A stretch of DNA of 64,000 bases from an uncultured Lachnospiraceae bacterium (GTDB lineage Bacteria; Bacillota; Clostridia; Lachnospirales; Lachnospiraceae): NCBI GenBank assembly GCA_944380605.1, contig CALWIA010000034.1, positions 1 to 64,000 on the forward strand, in the 5' to 3' direction. Of the stretch, positions 53,054-62,608 are shown one piece after another. Position numbers and translations under genes: made by a program. Position 1 is the stretch's first letter, and every line of letters begins with the position of its first letter. The notes beneath the pieces are model-generated. The model saw only the letters and a list, made by a program, of their open reading frames with translations. It did not search any database and was not told the DNA's origin.

Positions 53054-55473
53054 AAATCAGAAGCGTATCCAGCAGCCAGTTTGCCGGAATCCGGAACCGG
53101 CAGGCGGAATTTGCCGACGGCCTGAACCTGGTGATCGGGGAAAACGAAAGCGGCAAGAGCACGCTGGCGGACCTGATTTATCAGATCCTGTTCCAGCCGG
53201 CAAAGCAGAAAAAGAATTCGGAATTTATAGAGACGTATTTTTCCAGAAGCCGGGAAGGGACGGCGGCGGATTTTGCCGACGGGACCCTGTGCTTTGAGAC
53301 GGAGGACGGCAGCTTCACCCTGAGCCGGGAATGGGAATACGCCGGCGGCAGCAGCCGCCTGACGGGGCCGGACGGCGTTTCCGTGAAAAACCCGGAAGAA
53401 ATCGAGGCCATTCTGCGGCGGCAGCTGCGGTTTCAGGAGGGGGTTTACCGGGAAATTTTGTTTCCATCCCAGAAGCGGCAGCAGCGGATTCTGGAAACGC
53501 TGCTGCGGGGATTTTCCAGAGGCCGGCAGGATCCGGAGGTCCGGATCAGTCTGGAGTCCGCCCTGACCCGGGCGGTGCTGGAAACCGGAGGCATTTCCAT
53601 AAGCCGTACGGAAGCGGCGCTGGAAGAGGCCATACGGAAGCTGGGCTCCCACTGGGACGAGCCGGCGGGCATGCCGGAAGGCGGTTCGCGGCGGGGAATC
53701 TCCAATCCCTGGAAGCAGGGGGTGGGAGAGATTCTGAAACTCTGGTATGAGCGGGAAGACGCCAGGAGGCGGCAGGAAGAAACGGCCCGGGCGGAGCAGA
53801 TGCTGGAACAGTGCGTGCTGCGGCTGCGGGAACTGGAGGATGAGAAGCAGCAGGTCCGCGCGGACCAGGAACGGTTTCACCAGATCCGGGACCGGATCGG
53901 CCGCAGGCATACCCTGGAAGAACTGCTGCGGACGCGGAAGGCCCAGGCGCAGCGGGAGCGGCAGGATCTGGAACAGTGGCCGGTGCTGTCCGGGGATCTG
54001 GAACAGGCGGAGCGGCTGAAGCGGCGTCTGGCTGCCGCGGAGGCCGCAAAGCGGCGGGAACAGATCCGGGAGGCCGGCAAAGCCGTGGAACAGGCGGAGC
54101 AGGCGCTGGCGGAGGCGGCTGCGGTAAATGAAGCGGATCTGGCCGAGTACCGGCGGCTGCGGGAGGAAGCGCAGCAATGCCGCCGCCTGCTGTCCGGCAT
54201 GCACGTGGCGGCCAGGGTGGAGCGGCTGGGAACGGCGGATATCCGGTTCTGCTCGGTTTCCGGCAAAGAACTGAAGGAAGAAAACGGCCGGTATCTGCTG
54301 GAAGAGGCGGCGCGGATAGAGGTTCCCGGCGTGCTGAGGCTGGAACTGGCGCCGGCGGGAATCGACGCGGAGGAAGTCCGGCAGCAGCTGGACGCCGCCG
54401 AAGAAGCCGCCCGGAAGCAGGAGCTGGCCTTTGGGATCCGCACGGTGGAAGAACTGCGGGAAAAGAAAGACCGGTATCAGCGGCTGCGGATGGAACTGGA
54501 ACGGGCGCGGGAGCAGCTGCGGGCCGTGTCCGGAGCCGCAGGGAAAGCAGGGGCCGGGGCAGAGACGGACCCGGCAGAAGAGACGGAATCGGAAAAAGAA
54601 AGGAATCTGCCGGAAGAGACGGAATCCCTGGAATCGCTGCAGGCCCGGATCCGCCTGCTGTGCGGCTCTCAGCCGCTGGAAGGATTTGCCGGCGGCCTGC
54701 GGGGCCGGCTGGAGGACTATGTCCGAAGATACGGCTCAAAACAGCAGCTGCAGCTTCAGCTGGAGGAAACGGACCGGCAGATCCGGCAGCTGGAAGCACA
54801 GCTGGCGTCTATTGCGGACATTCCGGAGGAATTTCGGAACGTGGAAGACCCGGAGGCCTGGGAGCGCCGGCTGGCGGAGCGGCTGGAGCGGATGGAACAG
54901 CAGACCGGCGAGGAAAAGCGCCGCCAGGGAGAACTGGAAAACCAGCTGAAGGGGACGCCGGCGGAGGAATACGGAGAACAGGTCCAGGCCCTGACGGAAA
55001 AGCTGGAGGCAAAGCGTCTGGAATACCGGAGATGGCTGCATATCCGGGAGGTATTCCTGCAGCAGAAAGAAGAAAGCGCCGCGAATCCGGCGGCGGATGT
55101 GGCGGCCCGCTTTGGCGCCTATCTGGACGTCTTGTCCGGCGGGCGTCTGAAACTGGAGGAACTGGATGAAAAACTGAACGCCAGGCTCAGCAGCGGCTCC
55201 TATGAACTGGCGGGGCCGTACCTGTCCGAAGGCACCAAGGATACGCTGCTTCTGGCCTTCCGCCTGGCCATGCTGGAACACCTGTTTCCGGAAGGCGGCG
55301 CGTCGGCGGTGTTTGACGACCCGCTTACCGATATGGACCCGGGCAGGCAGCAGCGGGCCTGCGGCCTGATCCGGCAGTTTGCCCGGCGCAATCAGGTGAT
55401 TTTCTTTACCTGCGATGATAAGTACCGGCAGATGCTGGGAGGAAATGGGCAGAATGCAGGATTCCGGTTGTGA
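53050..55473 (+). CDS. SbcC/YhaN-like ATPase with coiled coil
   Basis: 807 residues, shorter than typical SbcC (about 1000 or more). GTG 53050 overlaps the nuclease stop; a start 30 bases earlier would lie inside that gene. Walker A GENESGKST (30-38) is near the N-terminus; Walker B VFDDPLTDMDPGRQ is near the C-terminus. Long heptad-rich arms (about 230-350 and 600-690) flank a beta-rich insert around 400-445 (IRFCSVSGKELKEENG ... VPGVLRLEL). No CXXC zinc hook is visible. It is probably the ATPase partner of the upstream nuclease. Confidence 0.88.
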   Translation: MKIRSVSSSQFAGIRNRQAEFADGLNLVIGENESGKSTLADLIYQILFQPAKQKKNSEFIETYFSRSREGTAADFADGTLCFETEDGSFTLSREWEYAGGSSRLTGPDGVSVKNPEEIEAILRRQLRFQEGVYREILFPSQKRQQRILETLLRGFSRGRQDPEVRISLESALTRAVLETGGISISRTEAALEEAIRKLGSHWDEPAGMPEGGSRRGISNPWKQGVGEILKLWYEREDARRRQEETARAEQMLEQCVLRLRELEDEKQQVRADQERFHQIRDRIGRRHTLEELLRTRKAQAQRERQDLEQWPVLSGDLEQAERLKRRLAAAEAAKRREQIREAGKAVEQAEQALAEAAAVNEADLAEYRRLREEAQQCRRLLSGMHVAARVERLGTADIRFCSVSGKELKEENGRYLLEEAARIEVPGVLRLELAPAGIDAEEVRQQLDAAEEAARKQELAFGIRTVEELREKKDRYQRLRMELERAREQLRAVSGAAGKAGAGAETDPAEETESEKERNLPEETESLESLQARIRLLCGSQPLEGFAGGLRGRLEDYVRRYGSKQQLQLQLEETDRQIRQLEAQLASIADIPEEFRNVEDPEAWERRLAERLERMEQQTGEEKRRQGELENQLKGTPAEEYGEQVQALTEKLEAKRLEYRRWLHIREVFLQQKEESAANPAADVAARFGAYLDVLSGGRLKLEELDEKLNARLSSGSYELAGPYLSEGTKDTLLLAFRLAMLEHLFPEGGASAVFDDPLTDMDPGRQQRACGLIRQFARRNQVIFFTCDDKYRQMLGGNGQNAGFRL

Positions 55474-55496
55474 AGAAGACAAATCCGTGTTAAAAT
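55468..55496 (+). promoter_or_regulatory. trpS promoter
   Basis: -35 TTGTGA (55468-55473) overlaps the end of the ATPase gene; 17-base spacer; -10 TAAAAT (55491-55496). The leader of about 55 bases has a GC-rich hairpin (CCGGGGC / GCCCCGG) but is too short for a T-box. Confidence 0.6.
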
Positions 55497-55556
55497 AGGT
55501 CTAGTTTTATGTCCGGGGCGGCCGGCCCCGGCGAATTCACCCTCAGGAGGAGTTTC

Positions 55557-56666
55557 ATGGAAAAGACAGAAAAGAAGGAAAGAAAGATCATACTGACCGG
55601 CGACCGCCCTACAGGCCGGCTGCACGTGGGACATTACGTGGGCTCGCTGAAGCGCCGGGTGGAGCTGCAGAATTCCGGAGAGTATGACGATATATTTATT
55701 ATGATCGCCGACGCCCAGGCGCTGACGGACAACGCCGACAACCCGGAGAAGGTCCGCCAGAACATCATCGAAGTGGCGCTGGACTATCTGTCCTGCGGCC
55801 TGGACCCGGAAAAGTCCACGCTGCTGATTCAGTCCCAGATTCCGGAACTGACGGAACTGACGTTTTACTATATGAACCTGGTGACGGTTTCCCGCCTGCA
55901 GCGGAACCCCACGGTGAAAAACGAGATCAAGCTGCGCAATTTTGAGACCAGCATTCCGGTGGGATTTTTTGCCTACCCCATCAGCCAGGCGGCGGATATC
56001 ACCGCGTTTAAGGCTACCACGGTGCCGGTGGGAGAAGACCAGCTGCCCATGATCGAGCAGACCCGGGAGATCGTCAGAAGCTTCAACCACATCTACGGCG
56101 AAGTGCTGGTGGAGCCGGACGTGCTGCTGCCGGACAACCAGGCCTGCATGCGCCTGCCGGGCATCGACGGCAAGGCCAAGATGAGCAAGTCTTTAAACAA
56201 CTGCATCTACCTGTCAGATACGGAAGAGGATGTGCGCAAGAAGATCATGAGCATGTTTACGGATCCCAACCACCTGCGGGTGGAGGATCCGGGACAGACG
56301 GAAGGCAACCCGGTGTTCATCTACCTGGACGCTTTCTGCCGGGACGAGCACTTCGCCCAGTTCTGGCCGGATTACAAAAACCTGGACGAGCTGAAGGCAC
56401 ATTATACCAGAGGCGGCCTGGGAGACGTGAAAGTCAAGAAATTCCTGAACCAGGTGATCCAGAGCGAGCTGGCACCCATCCGGGCCCGCCGGAAGGAGTA
56501 TGAGAAGAACATTCCCGAGGTGTACCGGATTCTGCAGGAAGGCAGCCGCCGCGCGGAAAAGGTGGCGGCCCAGACTCTGGCAGAGGTAAAGGCGGCCATG
56601 AAGATCAACTATTTTGACGACCAGGAACTGATTCAGAGCCAGGCGCGCAGATTTGGGGAGAATTAG
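55557..56666 (+). CDS. trpS: Tryptophanyl-tRNA synthetase
   Basis: 369 residues. Class I synthetase with HIGH-type motif HVGH (23-26) and KMSKS (about 207-211). It charges tRNA-Trp. AGGAGG (55545-55550) supports ATG 55557 over an upstream in-frame ATG. The dacF-like gene begins 3 bases after its stop, so the two are co-transcribed. No T-box was found. Confidence 0.96.
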   Translation: MEKTEKKERKIILTGDRPTGRLHVGHYVGSLKRRVELQNSGEYDDIFIMIADAQALTDNADNPEKVRQNIIEVALDYLSCGLDPEKSTLLIQSQIPELTELTFYYMNLVTVSRLQRNPTVKNEIKLRNFETSIPVGFFAYPISQAADITAFKATTVPVGEDQLPMIEQTREIVRSFNHIYGEVLVEPDVLLPDNQACMRLPGIDGKAKMSKSLNNCIYLSDTEEDVRKKIMSMFTDPNHLRVEDPGQTEGNPVFIYLDAFCRDEHFAQFWPDYKNLDELKAHYTRGGLGDVKVKKFLNQVIQSELAPIRARRKEYEKNIPEVYRILQEGSRRAEKVAAQTLAEVKAAMKINYFDDQELIQSQARRFGEN

Positions 56667-56669
56667 AAA

Positions 56670-58046
56670 TTGAAAAGACGAGGGATAAAACTGGCAGCCG
56701 CCGCTTTGGCGCTGTCGCTGCTGTGTACGTTTCCGGCGGCCGCCGCGCCGTCGGGGCCATCGGTTTCCGGCCCGGCGTTTACGGAGGTTCTGGAGGAACC
56801 CCAGATCCAGTCGGAGGGAGCGGTGGTCATCGATGGCAGCACTGGAGCGGTGCTGTATGGGAAAAATCAGAATACCCGCTATTATCCGGCCAGCATCACC
56901 AAGCTGATGACAGCGCTTTTGGTGCTGGAGCACTGCGGGCTGGACGAGGTGGTGACGTTTTCGGAGACCGCTACCACCAACCTGGAATCGGGAGCGGTTT
57001 CCCTGGGCCTGACCGCCGGCGACCAGCTGACGGTGCGTCAGTGCCTGTACGCCCTTCTGTTAAAATCGGCCAATGAGGTGGGCAACGGACTGGCGGAGCA
57101 CGTGTCCGGCAGCGTCAGCGCCTTTGCGGACCTGATGAATCAGAAGGCGGCTTCTCTGGGCTGCACGGGGACCCATTTTACCAATCCCCACGGCTTAAAC
57201 GACGCCAATCACTATACCACGCCCTATGATATGGCGCTGATCGCCCGGGCCGCGTTTCAGAATCCGACGCTGCGGGAGATCGATACCACGCTGAGCTATC
57301 AGCTGCCGGCTACGAAAAACGCCGGCGCCAGAACCATCACCATGGGCCACAAGATGATGTATCCCACGGATTCCCGGTACTACGAGGGAATCATCGGAGG
57401 AAAGACCGGATACACCTCCAAGGCCGGCAACACCCTGGTCACCGGCGCGGAGAAAAACGGCGTCCAGGTGATCGCCGTGGTGATGAAGAGCAGCTCTACC
57501 CATTATCAGGACACCAAAAAACTGCTGGACTACGGATTTGCCAGACTGGGGCAGACGTCCCAGGGCAGCCAGACGTCCCAGGGCAGCCAGACCGCCCCGG
57601 GCGTTTCGGATACGCAGACACCTTCCGTAAGCCTGACAGGGCCTTCCTCGGATTCGGGGATCGCGGCGCTGCAGGGGCCGGGGATGCAGCCCCAGACCTC
57701 TGTACAGCCCTCCGGCCAGCAGCCATCTTCCGCCCAGCCGGCGGGATGGTACTCCGACGGCAGCGGCTGGCGGTACCGGAAGGACGGCGGACAGGACGCG
57801 GCGGGAGAGTGGCTGCAGCTGTCGGCGGGGAACTACTGGATGGATGAAACCGGCTATATGGCAAGCGGCTGGCGGATGCTGAACGGAACCTGGTACTACT
57901 TCGGCTCGGACGGCATCATGGACGTCAACCAGTGGAAGCAGGACGCCGGCAAGTGGTTTTACCTGGGCGCCGACGGCGCCATCCTGAAAAACGCGGTGAC
58001 GCCGGACGGCTACACCGTGGGAGCCGACGGAGTCTGGATCGCCTGA
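56670..58046 (+). CDS. dacF: D-alanyl-D-alanine carboxypeptidase (DacF type) with wall-binding repeats
   Basis: 458 residues. Signal peptide at about 1-26. Penicillin-binding motifs are SITK (75-78), SAN (133-135) and KTG (245-247). It trims the terminal D-Ala from peptidoglycan stems. A Ser/Gln/Gly-rich linker with two SQGSQT repeats leads to choline-binding-like repeats (GWYSDGSGWRYRKDGG, GTWYYFGSDG, GKWFYLGADG). The start is TTG 56670, with GGGGAG (56655-56660) 9 bases upstream. Its 3' end overlaps the convergent AraC gene by 37 bases. Confidence 0.93.
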   Translation: MKRRGIKLAAAALALSLLCTFPAAAAPSGPSVSGPAFTEVLEEPQIQSEGAVVIDGSTGAVLYGKNQNTRYYPASITKLMTALLVLEHCGLDEVVTFSETATTNLESGAVSLGLTAGDQLTVRQCLYALLLKSANEVGNGLAEHVSGSVSAFADLMNQKAASLGCTGTHFTNPHGLNDANHYTTPYDMALIARAAFQNPTLREIDTTLSYQLPATKNAGARTITMGHKMMYPTDSRYYEGIIGGKTGYTSKAGNTLVTGAEKNGVQVIAVVMKSSSTHYQDTKKLLDYGFARLGQTSQGSQTSQGSQTAPGVSDTQTPSVSLTGPSSDSGIAALQGPGMQPQTSVQPSGQQPSSAQPAGWYSDGSGWRYRKDGGQDAAGEWLQLSAGNYWMDETGYMASGWRMLNGTWYYFGSDGIMDVNQWKQDAGKWFYLGADGAILKNAVTPDGYTVGADGVWIA

Positions 58047-58930
58047 CGGGCGCCCCGGGCCCGGAACTGGCTGGGGGTCATGCCGTAGGCGGCTTTGAAG
58101 CTGCGGTTAAAATAGGACAGGTTTTCAAACCCGGTCTGCTGGGCGATCTCCAGAATGGAGGAGCCGGAAGACAAAAGCATCCGGGCCGCCATGGTCAGCC
58201 GGTATTCCCGCAGAAAGGGGATAAAGGGCCGGCCGAAGGCGGATTTGAAAAATTTCATAAAATGGGACTGGCTGAAGCCGCTGGCTTCGGCCATTTCTTT
58301 TATGGTCAGTTTTTCTCCGTAATGCAGTTCGATGTATTTTAAAATCTGCTTGGTCTTGTCCAGAGAGCGCCGCAGGGGAGGCCTGCGGTTTTCGGACCCT
58401 TCGGTTTCCCTGGAAAAAACGGAAAAGAAAAAGGCAAACAGCGCGGATTTGACCCCCAGCTGATAGGCGCGGGGCCGGTCCCGGCACAGCCGGTCGGCCA
58501 GGTCCAGGCAGGCGGCGGCGTCCCGGTGGGCGGGAGAGCCGGCGGGAAGGTATTCGGGGAAGGCAAGCTGCTGCCGGAACATGGGCTCCAGAAATTCCAG
58601 CCCGCACAGATCTTCCCGGCGGGACAGCAGCAGGGAAGGCTGGAAAATGATGTTTTCATATTCCATGGAAGCGCCGGGCTCCTGGTCGATGGCGTGGAGC
58701 CGCCCCGGCACGATTACCAGAATGTCCCCGCCCCGGACGTGATAGGCGGTGTACTCCACCGTCACCACGCCCTGTCCTTTTTTGATGTAGATTAACTCCA
58801 TCTCGTCGTGCCAGTGCAGCGGGACGCCGGGAAAATCCAGCGGTATGGAGCAAGGGTAGGTGATATAGGGGAAGGGGGCCGGGCCGTGTTCTTTCTTTTC
58901 CTGATAGTTTTCGTACTGTATTGTATTCAT
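58010..58930 (-). CDS. AraC family transcriptional regulator
   Basis: 306 residues. A cupin-like N-terminal sensor (VPLHWHDEMELIYIKKGQG) and two C-terminal helix-turn-helix motifs (LTIKEMAEASGFSQSHFMKF and SSILEIAQQTGFENLSYFNR). ATG 58930 (MNTIQYENYQ) is preferred because GGAGA lies 6 bases upstream; a start 33 bases earlier has no ribosome site. It is divergent from glycogen phosphorylase and may regulate it. Sensors of this type usually bind a sugar. Confidence 0.92.
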   Translation of the reverse strand: MNTIQYENYQEKKEHGPAPFPYITYPCSIPLDFPGVPLHWHDEMELIYIKKGQGVVTVEYTAYHVRGGDILVIVPGRLHAIDQEPGASMEYENIIFQPSLLLSRREDLCGLEFLEPMFRQQLAFPEYLPAGSPAHRDAAACLDLADRLCRDRPRAYQLGVKSALFAFFFSVFSRETEGSENRRPPLRRSLDKTKQILKYIELHYGEKLTIKEMAEASGFSQSHFMKFFKSAFGRPFIPFLREYRLTMAARMLLSSGSSILEIAQQTGFENLSYFNRSFKAAYGMTPSQFRARGARQAIQTPSAPTV

Positions 58931-58990
58931 AGATTCTCCATATTTTCTGAAAAAATCGGACAATTACGGAATATATCATCCTCCGGAATG

Positions 58991-59005
58991 ATAGTATTGT
59001 ACTAT
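58991..59005. promoter_or_regulatory. Dyad in the AraC/glgP control region
   Basis: ATAGTA (58991-58996) and TACTAT (59000-59005) are perfect inverted repeats around TTG. They lie between the divergent genes and could be a regulator site. Confidence 0.4.
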
Positions 59006-59046
59006 AACATGCCACGATATGACAAGAAAAAAAGGCAGGAACCGGA

Positions 59047-59052
59047 TATAAT
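59047..59052 (+). promoter_or_regulatory. glgP -10 element
   Basis: A perfect TATAAT lies 45 bases before the start. No -35 match is found at 16-18 bases, which fits an activator-dependent promoter. Confidence 0.5.
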
Positions 59053-59097
59053 ACATTACGATGCTGTTTGGTAACAGGAAAAGAAAGTGAGGAAGCT

Positions 59098-61353
59098 ATG
59101 TCAGCAGCGGAATATATCAAAAACAAATATGGGAAAAATCCGGCGGACTGCACCGACCGGGAGGTGTACGAGGCGCTTCTGGCCATGACCCAGGAACTGG
59201 CCCGGCAGAAAGAGACCGGACAGGGCAAGAAGAAGCTGTACTATATTTCAGCGGAATTCCTGATGGGAAAACTGCTGTCCAACAATCTGATCAACCTGGG
59301 GCTGTACCGCCAGGTAAAGGAAGAACTGGCGGCCTGCGGCAAAGATTTGAGCCGCATCGAAGAGCAGGAGCCGGAGCCTTCTCTGGGCAACGGCGGCCTG
59401 GGACGGCTGGCGGCCTGTTTTCTGGACTCCATTGCCACTCTGGGCTTAAACGGCGACGGCATCGGCCTGAACTACCATTTCGGCCTGTTCCGTCAGGTGT
59501 TTGAGGACCATCTGCAGAAGGAACTGCCCAACCCCTGGATGGAGAAGGTCAGCTGGCTGGAGCGCCGGGAGGTCAGCTATCCGGTGCGGTTCGGCGGACT
59601 GACGGTCCATTCCCGGATGTACGACGTGGCGGTGACCGGCTACGAAAACCGGACCAACCGGCTGCACCTGTTTGACATCGAGACCGTGGACGAAGGCATT
59701 GTCAAAGACGGCATTTCCTTTGATAAAGAGGATATCCGCCGGAACCTGACGCTGTTTCTCTACCCAGACGACAGCGACGAAAACGGCCGCCTGCTGCGGA
59801 TTTTCCAGCAGTATTTCATGGTCAGCAGCGGCGCCCAGCTGATTCTGGACGAGTGCGCCGCCAGAGGCTGCACCCTGCACGATCTGCCGGACTACGCGGT
59901 GATTCAGATCAACGACACTCATCCCACCATGGTGATTCCGGAACTGATCCGTCTGCTGACGGAGCGGGGCATCGACATGGATGAGGCCATCGACATCGTC
60001 ACCCGGACCTGCGCTTACACCAACCACACCATTCTGGCGGAGGCGCTGGAAACCTGGCCCATGGAGTATCTGAAGAAAGTGGTGCCCCAGCTGGTGCCCA
60101 TCATCGAGATACTGGACGACCGGGTGCGCCGCCGGTATCCGGATCCGGACCTGGCCATTATCGACGGACAGGACCGGGTGCACATGGCCCACATCGACAT
60201 CCACTACGGCTTCAGCGTCAACGGCGTGGCCTATCTGCATACGGAGATTTTAAAGAACAACGAGCTGCACAAGTTTTATCAGATCTATCCGGAGAAGTTC
60301 AACAACAAGACCAACGGCATTACCTTCCGCCGCTGGCTGATGCACTGCAACCCGCTGCTGGCGGACTGGATCACGTCCCGGATCGGTGAAGGGTGGAAAA
60401 AGGACGCTGGAGAGCTGGAAAAACTGGCGGCTCTGACGGAGGACGAAAGCGCCCTGTCTCAGGTGCAGGACATCAAGCACCAGAACAAAAAGCTGCTGAA
60501 GGAGTACCTGCGGCGGACCCAGGGCATCGAAATCGACGACCATTCCATTCTGGATATCCAGATCAAGCGGCTGCACGAGTACAAGCGGCAGCAGATGAAC
60601 GCGCTGTACGTCATCGACAAGTATCTGGAAATCAAGGGCGGGAAAAAGCCGTCGCGGCCCATCACCATCCTGTTCGGCGCCAAAGCGGCTCCGGCCTACG
60701 TCATCGCCAAAGACATCATTCACCTGATTCTGTGCCTGCAGGAACTGGTGAATCACGATCCCGACGTCAGCCCCTGGCTGAAGGTGATCATGGTGGAAAA
60801 CTACAACGTGACCCTGGCGGAGAAGCTGATTCCCGCCTGCGACATCTCCGAGCAGATTTCCCTGGCGTCCAAGGAGGCCAGCGGAACCGGCAACATGAAG
60901 TTTATGCTCAATGGAGCCGTGACCCTGGGCACCATGGACGGCGCCAATGTGGAGATCGCCCAGCTGGTGGGCAGGGACAATATCTACATCTTCGGAAAGG
61001 ACAGCGAGACCGTCATCGGCCACTACGCCCGGGCGGACTATCACTCCCGGTCCTATTACGAGCAGAATCCGGATATCCGCCGAGCGGTGGATTTCCTGGT
61101 GGGCCCGGAGCTTATGGCCATCGGACACCGGGAGAACCTGGAACGGCTGTACCGGGAACTGCTGAACAAGGACTGGTTTATGACGCTGCTGGACTATGAG
61201 GATTACAAAAAGACCAAAGAACAGGCGTACCGGGACTTTGAGGACCGGCAGTCCTGGATGAAGAAAATGCTGGTGAACATCAGCAAGGCCGGATACTTTT
61301 CTTCCGACCGGACCATAGAAGAATACAACCGGGACATCTGGAAGCTTTCTTAA
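59098..61353 (+). CDS. glgP: Glycogen/maltodextrin phosphorylase
   Basis: 751 residues. It releases glucose-1-phosphate from alpha-1,4-glucans with phosphate. The PLP-binding Lys is 601, in [11 protein letters not shown]. Other conserved blocks are [19 protein letters not shown] (substrate region) and NDTHPT. Length fits the short bacterial class without the long N-terminal regulatory part. ATG 59098 follows GAGGAA. It ends at a hairpin terminator. A pyridoxal kinase gene lies downstream under its own promoter. Confidence 0.96.
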   Translation: MSAAEYIKNKYGKNPADCTDREVYEALLAMTQELARQKETGQGKKKLYYISAEFLMGKLLSNNLINLGLYRQVKEELAACGKDLSRIEEQEPEPSLGNGGLGRLAACFLDSIATLGLNGDGIGLNYHFGLFRQVFEDHLQKELPNPWMEKVSWLERREVSYPVRFGGLTVHSRMYDVAVTGYENRTNRLHLFDIETVDEGIVKDGISFDKEDIRRNLTLFLYPDDSDENGRLLRIFQQYFMVSSGAQLILDECAARGCTLHDLPDYAVIQINDTHPTMVIPELIRLLTERGIDMDEAIDIVTRTCAYTNHTILAEALETWPMEYLKKVVPQLVPIIEILDDRVRRRYPDPDLAIIDGQDRVHMAHIDIHYGFSVNGVAYLHTEILKNNELHKFYQIYPEKFNNKTNGITFRRWLMHCNPLLADWITSRIGEGWKKDAGELEKLAALTEDESALSQVQDIKHQNKKLLKEYLRRTQGIEIDDHSILDIQIKRLHEYKRQQMNALYVIDKYLEIKGGKKPSRPITILFGAKAAPAYVIAKDIIHLILCLQELVNHDPDVSPWLKVIMVENYNVTLAEKLIPACDISEQISLASKEASGTGNMKFMLNGAVTLGTMDGANVEIAQLVGRDNIYIFGKDSETVIGHYARADYHSRSYYEQNPDIRRAVDFLVGPELMAIGHRENLERLYRELLNKDWFMTLLDYEDYKKTKEQAYRDFEDRQSWMKKMLVNISKAGYFSSDRTIEEYNRDIWKLS

Positions 61354-61373
61354 GCCGGGGTTCCGGCGAAAGG

Positions 61374-61404
61374 GGCCGCGTATCTGACGACGCGGCCTCT
61401 TTTG
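61374..61404 (+). terminator. glgP terminator
   Basis: GGCCGCGT (61374-61381) pairs with ACGCGGCC (61390-61397), followed by TCTTTT. The T run is the start of the palindrome at 61400. Confidence 0.8.
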
Positions 61405-61438
61405 TACGACAGGAAATTTCATTTCCTGTCGTACAAAA
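61400..61438. repeat. Perfect 18-bp palindrome (3-base loop)
   Basis: TTTTGTACGACAGGAAAT (61400-61417) is exactly complementary to the segment 61421-61438, with loop TTC. No T tract follows on the plus strand. It resembles an extragenic palindrome or mobile hairpin more than a terminator. Confidence 0.9.
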
Positions 61439-61469
61439 AAGACGCTCCGCTGAGGATGCGTATAAAAAT

Positions 61470-61498
61470 TTGATTTTCCGGAAGGTGTGCCGTATAAT
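61470..61498 (+). promoter_or_regulatory. Promoter of the pyridoxal kinase gene
   Basis: -35 TTGATT (61470-61475), 17-base spacer, -10 TATAAT (61493-61498). Confidence 0.75.
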
Positions 61499-61560
61499 CG
61501 TGGGTATGAAAACGGCAGCCGCGCCCGGAGGCGCCTGCCGGGGCAGAAGAGGAGGACTGT

Positions 61561-62442
61561 ATGGAGGAGAACAGAACGCAGAAGGCAGAAAGCAGAAAAG
61601 GGACTGGACAGCGGCAGAAAAAGACGGCGGTGATCAGCGATATCACCGGCTTCGGACGGTGCGCCGTGGTGGTGGCCCTTCCCATCATTTCCAAGATGAA
61701 GGTCCAGTGCTGTCCGGTGCCCACGTCGATTTTTTCCAACCACACCGGATATCCTTCTTACTATTTTGACGACTATACCGACCGGATGCGGCCTTATATC
61801 GCCCAGTGGAAGTCCATGGGGCTGACCTTTGACGGAATCGAAACCGGCTTTCTGGGATCGGAAGAGCAGATTGCCATTGTTATGGATTTTATCCGGGACT
61901 TCAGCACAGACCGGACCACGGTAGTGGTGGATCCGATTATGGGAGACGGAGGGGTGACCTACGCCACCTATACGCCGCAGATGTGCGCCAGAATGCGGTG
62001 CCTGGTGGAAAAGGCCCACATCATTACGCCGAACCTGACGGAGGCCTGTATTCTGACGGAAACGCCGTATCACGAAAAAAAGTGGAAAATGAAGGAAATC
62101 CAAGCGCTGGCACAGCAGCTGAGCGCAATGGGGCCGAAAAAGGTGGTGATCACCGGCATCCCCCAGGGCGAATACATCGCCAACTACTGCTTTGAACGGC
62201 AGGAGGACGGCGTCCGTTCCCAGCTGTTGCGGACGGTCAAGGTAGGGACCCAGCGCTGCGGCACCGGCGATATTTTCGCCGCCATTATCACCGCGGACGC
62301 GGTCAACGGCGTGCCCTTTTCTCTGTCGGTGCGCAAGGCGTCCCGGTTTATCAAAATGTGCATCCTCAAGTCCATGGAAATGGAAATTCCCTTAACTGAC
62401 GGCGTCTGCTTTGAAGAACTGCTGGACGGGCTGAAGGCGTAG
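61561..62442 (+). CDS. Pyridoxal/pyridoxamine kinase (PdxY/PdxK-like)
   Basis: 293 residues, ribokinase-fold. It phosphorylates pyridoxal, pyridoxine or pyridoxamine to build PLP. Conserved motifs are VVDPIMGDGG (about 123-132), ITPNLTEACIL (substrate/ATP region) and CGTGDIFAA (about 235-243), with the catalytic Asp in GTGD. The N-terminal about 20 residues (EENRTQKAESRKGTG) are a charged extension before the family start at VISDITGFGRCA. GAGGAGG precedes ATG 61561. Next to glgP, a PLP enzyme, it may help supply its cofactor. Confidence 0.88.
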   Translation: MEENRTQKAESRKGTGQRQKKTAVISDITGFGRCAVVVALPIISKMKVQCCPVPTSIFSNHTGYPSYYFDDYTDRMRPYIAQWKSMGLTFDGIETGFLGSEEQIAIVMDFIRDFSTDRTTVVVDPIMGDGGVTYATYTPQMCARMRCLVEKAHIITPNLTEACILTETPYHEKKWKMKEIQALAQQLSAMGPKKVVITGIPQGEYIANYCFERQEDGVRSQLLRTVKVGTQRCGTGDIFAAIITADAVNGVPFSLSVRKASRFIKMCILKSMEMEIPLTDGVCFEELLDGLKA

Positions 62443-62487
62443 CAGGGCCGGAAGCCCGCCAGAATGTTCTTGCATTTGTATCCCATC

Positions 62488-62518
62488 TGTATTAAACTGT
62501 ATTAGAAATGTTAATACA
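62488..62518. promoter_or_regulatory. Direct and inverted repeats upstream of the efflux operon
   Basis: TGTATTA occurs at 62488-62494 and again at 62498-62504 (10-base period), and the inverse TAATACA lies at 62512-62518. This pattern suits a dimeric regulator on one face of the helix. The rest of 62443-62608 shows no gene. Confidence 0.5.
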
Positions 62519-62608
62519 CTCATACAAACGTTCGGATTCCTGAAGAATTTGCAGGAAACAGCTCGTTATACAGATAAGAATCAGAGACTGCAGAAAGGGG
62601 ATACAGAT

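Noticed and set aside
55474-55556. T-box riboswitch upstream of trpS
   Set aside because: The leader is about 60 bases, has no T-box sequence or antiterminator, and only one GC-rich hairpin.
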